Shown piece after piece: positions 39,556 to 42,247 of a stretch of DNA of 42,247 nucleotides (positions within the stretch are counted from its first letter, which is position 1; every line of letters begins with the position of its first letter). The notes under the pieces are model-generated. The model was not told the DNA's origin. It was given only the letters and a program-made list of their open reading frames with translations, and did no database searches. A program made the position numbers and the translations under genes. The stretch is taken from NCBI GenBank assembly GCA_030744625.1, contig JASLQF010000033.1, forward strand, positions 1 through 42,247. The letters run 5' to 3'. Source of the DNA: Rhodospirillales bacterium. Its GTDB lineage: Bacteria; Pseudomonadota; Alphaproteobacteria; Rhodospirillales; JASLQF01.

Positions 39556-40959
39556 ATGGGTGCCGACGAATTCGTGAAACAGCAGCGCGGCCTCGCCGAG
39601 AACGGGGTCAGGCATTGCCTCGCCGCCTACGTCGACGTCCACGGCATCGCCAAGGCCAAGTCCGTCCCCATTTCGCACTTCCCACGCATGATGCGGGGTT
39701 CCGAGTTGTTCACCGGCGCCGCGCTGGACGGGCTCGGCCAAGGGCCCGAGGACGACGAACTAGCGATCCATCCCGATCCCGGCGCCATCGTGCAACTGCC
39801 CTGGCGGCCGAGCGTGGCCTGGGCGCCGGGCAACCTCAAGTATCACGACGAGCCCTGGCCCATGTGCTCGCGCACGGTCCTCGCCCGCCAGGTCGAGCGC
39901 GCCGCTGCCTTGGACTTGCGCTTCAACCTCGGCATCGAGTGCGAGGTCTACCTGGTGCGCCGCGACGAAGGCGGCGTCTCCCCCGCCAACCCCAACGACG
40001 TCATCCCGAAGATGGCCTACGACGTGATCGGGCTTCTCGAAAACCTCGACTGGCTCGACGAGGTGGTGGGCTACATGAACGAGCTCGGCTGGGACGTCCA
40101 TTCCTTCGACCACGAGGACGCCAAGAGCCAGTTCGAGTTCGATTTCGCCTATGCCGACGTCATGACCATGTGCGACCGCTTCGTTCTGTGGCGCATGATG
40201 ATGAAGGAGGTGTCGCGCCGTCACGGCTTCGAGGCCACCTTCATGCCCAAGCCCTATGCCGACCAGACCGGCAGCGGGGCGCACTTCAACATGTCGATCA
40301 CCTCGTCGGAGACCGGCCAATCTCTCATGGGCGACGCCGCCGACGCGCGCGGCTGCGGGCTCTCCAAGCTCGCCTACCGGTTCCTGGCCGGCACGCTGGC
40401 CCACGCGCCGGCCGTGGTGGCGGCCACGTGCCCCATCGTCAACTCATACAAGCGCTTGATCAAAAGCGGCTCGATGACGGGCTTTACGTGGGCGCCCATT
40501 TACATCTCCTACGGCGGCAACAACCGCACCCACATGATGCGCGTGCCCAAGGTGCGCCCCCAGATCGAAGGCGCCGGCGCCGACGAGAGCGACGAACACT
40601 ATCTGTCGGGGCGGCGCATCGAGTGCCGCGCCGTCGATCCCGCCATGAACCCCTATCTGGGGGCGGCCATGATGCTGGGCGCCGGGCTCGACGGCATCGA
40701 ACACGATCTCGATCCCGGCGATCCCATCGACCTCAACATGTACGAGCTTGATCAGGCCGAACTCGACCGCCTCGGCGTCGCCACCCTGCCGCGCACGCTG
40801 CTCGAATCCATCGAGGCCTTCGCCGCCGACGACCTGGGCAGGCAGGTGATGGGCGCCGACCTGTTCAGCGCCTACATCGCGCTCAAGGAGGCCGAGTGGT
40901 GGGACTACCACAACACCGTCTCGCCGTGGGAGATCGATGCCTATCTGACCAAGTTCTGA
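39556..40959 (+). CDS. glutamine synthetase-like ligase (GlnT/GmaS type)
   Basis: The 467-residue product is a cytosolic ATP-grasp-free, GS-fold ligase. It has the metal-ligand pair GIECEVYL (Glu128 and Glu130), QFEFDFAYADV, the ATP/substrate loop GSGAHFNMSI (His), NSYKRL, the Arg of GGNNRTHMMRVP, and RRIECRAVDPAMNPYL. It is closest in layout to type III GlnT and gamma-glutamylmethylamide synthetase (GmaS), which join glutamate to ammonia or an amine with ATP. Its position after a Rieske oxygenase and a dehydrogenase suggests it may capture an amine released by the oxygenase. Which amine is used cannot be read from sequence. GS-like genes also pair with Rieske dioxygenases in aniline catabolism. 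Confidence 0.88.
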   Translation: MGADEFVKQQRGLAENGVRHCLAAYVDVHGIAKAKSVPISHFPRMMRGSELFTGAALDGLGQGPEDDELAIHPDPGAIVQLPWRPSVAWAPGNLKYHDEPWPMCSRTVLARQVERAAALDLRFNLGIECEVYLVRRDEGGVSPANPNDVIPKMAYDVIGLLENLDWLDEVVGYMNELGWDVHSFDHEDAKSQFEFDFAYADVMTMCDRFVLWRMMMKEVSRRHGFEATFMPKPYADQTGSGAHFNMSITSSETGQSLMGDAADARGCGLSKLAYRFLAGTLAHAPAVVAATCPIVNSYKRLIKSGSMTGFTWAPIYISYGGNNRTHMMRVPKVRPQIEGAGADESDEHYLSGRRIECRAVDPAMNPYLGAAMMLGAGLDGIEHDLDPGDPIDLNMYELDQAELDRLGVATLPRTLLESIEAFAADDLGRQVMGADLFSAYIALKEAEWWDYHNTVSPWEIDAYLTKF

Positions 40960-40976
40960 GGGGTCGGCCGGGGAGT

Positions 40977-41050
40977 TGGAGCGGGCGAGGGGAATCGAAC
41001 CCCCGTCTAAAGCTTGGGAAGCTTTCGTTCTACCTTTGAACTACGCCCGC
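40977..41050 (-). tRNA. tRNA-Gly(CCC)
   Basis: A complete tRNA on the minus strand. The acceptor strands GCGGGCG and CGCCCGC pair. The anticodon loop is TTCCCAA, with anticodon CCC (41016-41018) for glycine codon GGG. The T arm has loop TTCGATT. The discriminator is U, and CCA is encoded in the DNA (40977-40979). On the minus strand about 20 bases upstream, TATAAG (near 41071-41076) is a likely -10. The gene lies 17 bases after the GS-like stop. Confidence 0.93.
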
Positions 41051-41190
41051 CAGGCAACGCCTTCGGCCAAGCCTTATAGCAGATTTTCCGGTGTTCGGAA
41101 CAGAGAGAGCACGGCGCCGTCCCGCCCCTCGCCCCACGGCTTCTAGGCCCAGGACCCAGAAACGAATGGAGGCTGGGCCGCATTAATGAT

Positions 41191-41718
41191 TCAAGGCGCC
41201 CACAGGGCATGTTGGCGCCAGGGTTGCGGCACGGAAAGGTCTCCGTAGAGATGTGGCTTGCTACTGCGTAGACTGAGCGATTGCCATGCACCGCGCCATT
41301 CCTCTGGCAGAGGATATGGTGGTGTGACGCCATCATCGGGCTCAAAGCCAAAGCGCCTGTAATAGGCAGGGTCGCCGAGTACGTAGACTTGGTTCATGCT
41401 GGCATTTTCCAACCGTCGCAAGCCCGCGCGGACAATTGCGCTACCAATGCCTTGCCGTTGCCAAGCGGGAGCGACGGCGACCGGTCCCAAGAGCGCGACC
41501 CTGTCAGTTCTTCCGGCAATGCTGCATGTCGTGAAGATGACATGCCCCACCAGAGCCTTATCAGCAATCCCGACAAGCGAGAGAACAATTGGTTCTTCTC
41601 TTAGCAGTTCTCTCACAAGTGGCAGCAAATCCTCATCGGGGAACGCGTTCGGATAAAGCTTCTCGATCAAGATAACGTCGTTCGGCAGGCTTTCGCGTAT
41701 TTCAATTTTATCGATCAT
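41191..41718 (-). CDS. GNAT-family N-acetyltransferase
   Basis: The 175-residue cytosolic product starts MIDKIEIRESLPNDVILIEKLY. It has the acetyl-CoA-binding motif A in LLGPVAVAPAWQRQGIGSAIVRAGL and the later VYVLGDPAYYRRFGFEPDD, which is typical of YhbS-like GNAT enzymes. It transfers an acetyl group from acetyl-CoA to an amine of unknown identity. The start at 41718 is chosen because GAGGA lies just upstream; the longer frame to 41790 reads into the neighbour. The region is AT-richer than the chromosome, consistent with acquired DNA. A truncated gene lies ten bases upstream on the same strand. Confidence 0.85.
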   Translation of the reverse strand: MIDKIEIRESLPNDVILIEKLYPNAFPDEDLLPLVRELLREEPIVLSLVGIADKALVGHVIFTTCSIAGRTDRVALLGPVAVAPAWQRQGIGSAIVRAGLRRLENASMNQVYVLGDPAYYRRFGFEPDDGVTPPYPLPEEWRGAWQSLSLRSSKPHLYGDLSVPQPWRQHALWAP

Positions 41719-41728
41719 GTCCTCGTCA

Positions 41729-41904
41729 TCAAATAGATCGCAGTAATCGCAGGATACGCGTATGCGTACCAATCTCAAGTTCAGGCTCAAGAAAGGGAAT
41801 TCCCAAGGCGTCGCGGATGTGATTCAAACTCCCAAATGATGGGAGTTCACTATGGTTGATCACCACTTCTGGCTCACCGACGTTCAGTTTATGCGCTACA
41901 GCCT
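41729..41904 (-). pseudogene. 5'-truncated gene, C-terminal part only
   Basis: The minus strand has an open frame ending in TGA at 41729. Its last 50-odd residues look like ordinary protein (VGEPEVVINHSELPSFGSL and LGIPFLEPELEIGTHTRIL). Its 5' part is missing: from about 41905 the other strand carries an IS5-family transposase piece, so the gene was cut by that insertion or by later rearrangement. No family is recognised. It ends ten bases before the GNAT start, so it was probably its operon partner. Confidence 0.45.
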
Positions 41905-42102
41905 TTGCTACCAAACAAACCGCGCGGTGTCCCACGCGTCGATGACCGCCGAGTAATCAGCGGGATCATTCATGTGCTGAAGAACGGCCTCATGTGGCGC
42001 GATGCTCCTTCGGCCTACGGTCCGCACAAGACGCTTTACAACCGTTTCATTCGCTGGAGCAAAGCCGGCGTGTTCAATCGTATCTTTGCGGCGCTGGCAG
42101 CT
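41905..42102 (+). mobile_element. IS5-family transposase fragment
   Basis: The plus strand encodes about 66 residues that match the N-terminal part of an IS5-family (IS1031-like) transposase: LLPNKPRGVPRVDDRRV, then IIHVLKNGLMWRDAPSAYGPHKTLYNRF and IRWSKAGVFNRIFAALAA. The beginning of the protein and everything after ALAA are missing; the frame then runs into an unrelated tail and stops at 42126. No catalytic DDE residues remain, so it is a dead remnant. The fragment cuts the gene at 41729-41904. Confidence 0.75.
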
Positions 42103-42126
42103 ATGAGTAATACCAGCCGACATTGA

Positions 42127-42247
42127 ATGTGACTCGCAGTTAAGGGATTCCCATATCTGGTGTTGTGTGATTCCCTTGGCCCCAAGATTCGGTATCTTGG
42201 AGGCCTACGATGACACCTGTCCCACTTCGTGAAGATTTTGATTCGGC
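42127..42247 (+). mobile_element. left end of an IS630-type element, window cut
   Basis: An ATG at 42210 preceded by GGAGG at a good distance opens a frame MTPVPLREDFDS that runs off the window. This is the usual start of IS630-family transposases (MT..PLREDFDA). The 80 bases before it hold short GGGATTCCC-type motifs and no gene, as expected for an element's left end, but I cannot place the terminal inverted repeat. It lies directly after the IS5-family fragment, so elements were nested or abutting here. Confidence 0.6.
42210..42247 (+). CDS. IS630-family transposase, 5' end only
   Basis: The first 12 codons (MTPVPLREDFDS) and two further bases are visible before the window ends. The start has GGAGG seven bases upstream. 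The family call rests on this short N-terminus only, so it is tentative. The rest of the protein would carry the DDE catalytic domain. Confidence 0.5.
   Translation, partial: MTPVPLREDFDS

Overview
The window looks like chromosomal DNA of a GC-rich, flagellated alphaproteobacterium, most likely Rhodospirillales-like. The signs are a high-GC third-codon bias, a divergent argH/tlpA pair, the argH-lptM-lysA-TIGR02302 order, a HIG1-like membrane protein followed by PduO, etfB, etfA and a 3-hydroxyacyl-CoA dehydrogenase, and DUF1127 and DUF2336 genes. Both ends are AT-richer and carry traces of mobile DNA. At the left is a repeat-packed element end abutting the 3' half of a tRNA-Thr gene. At the right are an IS5-family fragment inside a truncated gene and the first codons of an IS630-type transposase.

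Layout: (1) 1-239 integrated-element end and tRNA-Thr(CGU) fragment. (2) 319-1912 small proteins, a DOPA-dioxygenase-family protein and FliL. (3) 2170-9020 a tight plus-strand operon: 6-hydroxynicotinate-reductase-like Fe-S flavoprotein, UPF0280 (ApbE-like), ATP-dependent hydantoinase/oxoprolinase A and B, and a tandem NIPSNAP protein. Three tandem dyads lie upstream of it. (4) 9025-17704 a long minus-strand operon: argH (with an N-terminal XRE helix-turn-helix fused on), lptM, lysA, a TIGR02302 membrane protein, a glycosyltransferase, a secreted HExxH/Sel1 protein and a cupin protein. (5) 17800-24031 TlpA, a DraG-like ADP-ribosylglycohydrolase, PanE-like and FAH-like enzymes, DUF1127 and an aminopeptidase P with an extra N-terminal region. 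(6) 24082-28842 a frameshifted methyltransferase, a degenerate GIY-YIG-like protein, the HIG1-like protein, PduO, EtfBA and Hbd. (7) 29171-34803 three ATZ/TRZ-type amidohydrolases and an orphan NMT1-type binding protein. (8) 35086-40959 DUF427, DUF2336, a Rieske oxygenase, a D-2-hydroxyacid dehydrogenase and a glutamine-synthetase-like ligase. (9) 40977-42247 tRNA-Gly(CCC), a GNAT gene and IS remnants.

Two candidate catabolic systems stand out. The Hnr/UPF0280/HyuAB operon could reduce an aromatic N-heterocycle to a lactam and then open it with ATP. UPF0280, which is ApbE-like, is a natural candidate to install the covalent flavin known in the family's reference enzyme. The Rieske/dehydrogenase/GS-like group could handle methylated or quaternary amines, because the Rieske protein has Glu at the bridging position as in carnitine monooxygenase. 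The most unusual single gene is the HTH-ArgH fusion. Its promoter carries a pair of near-identical 15-bp direct repeats and is predicted to give an almost leaderless message, which suggests an arginine-pathway enzyme that may also regulate itself.
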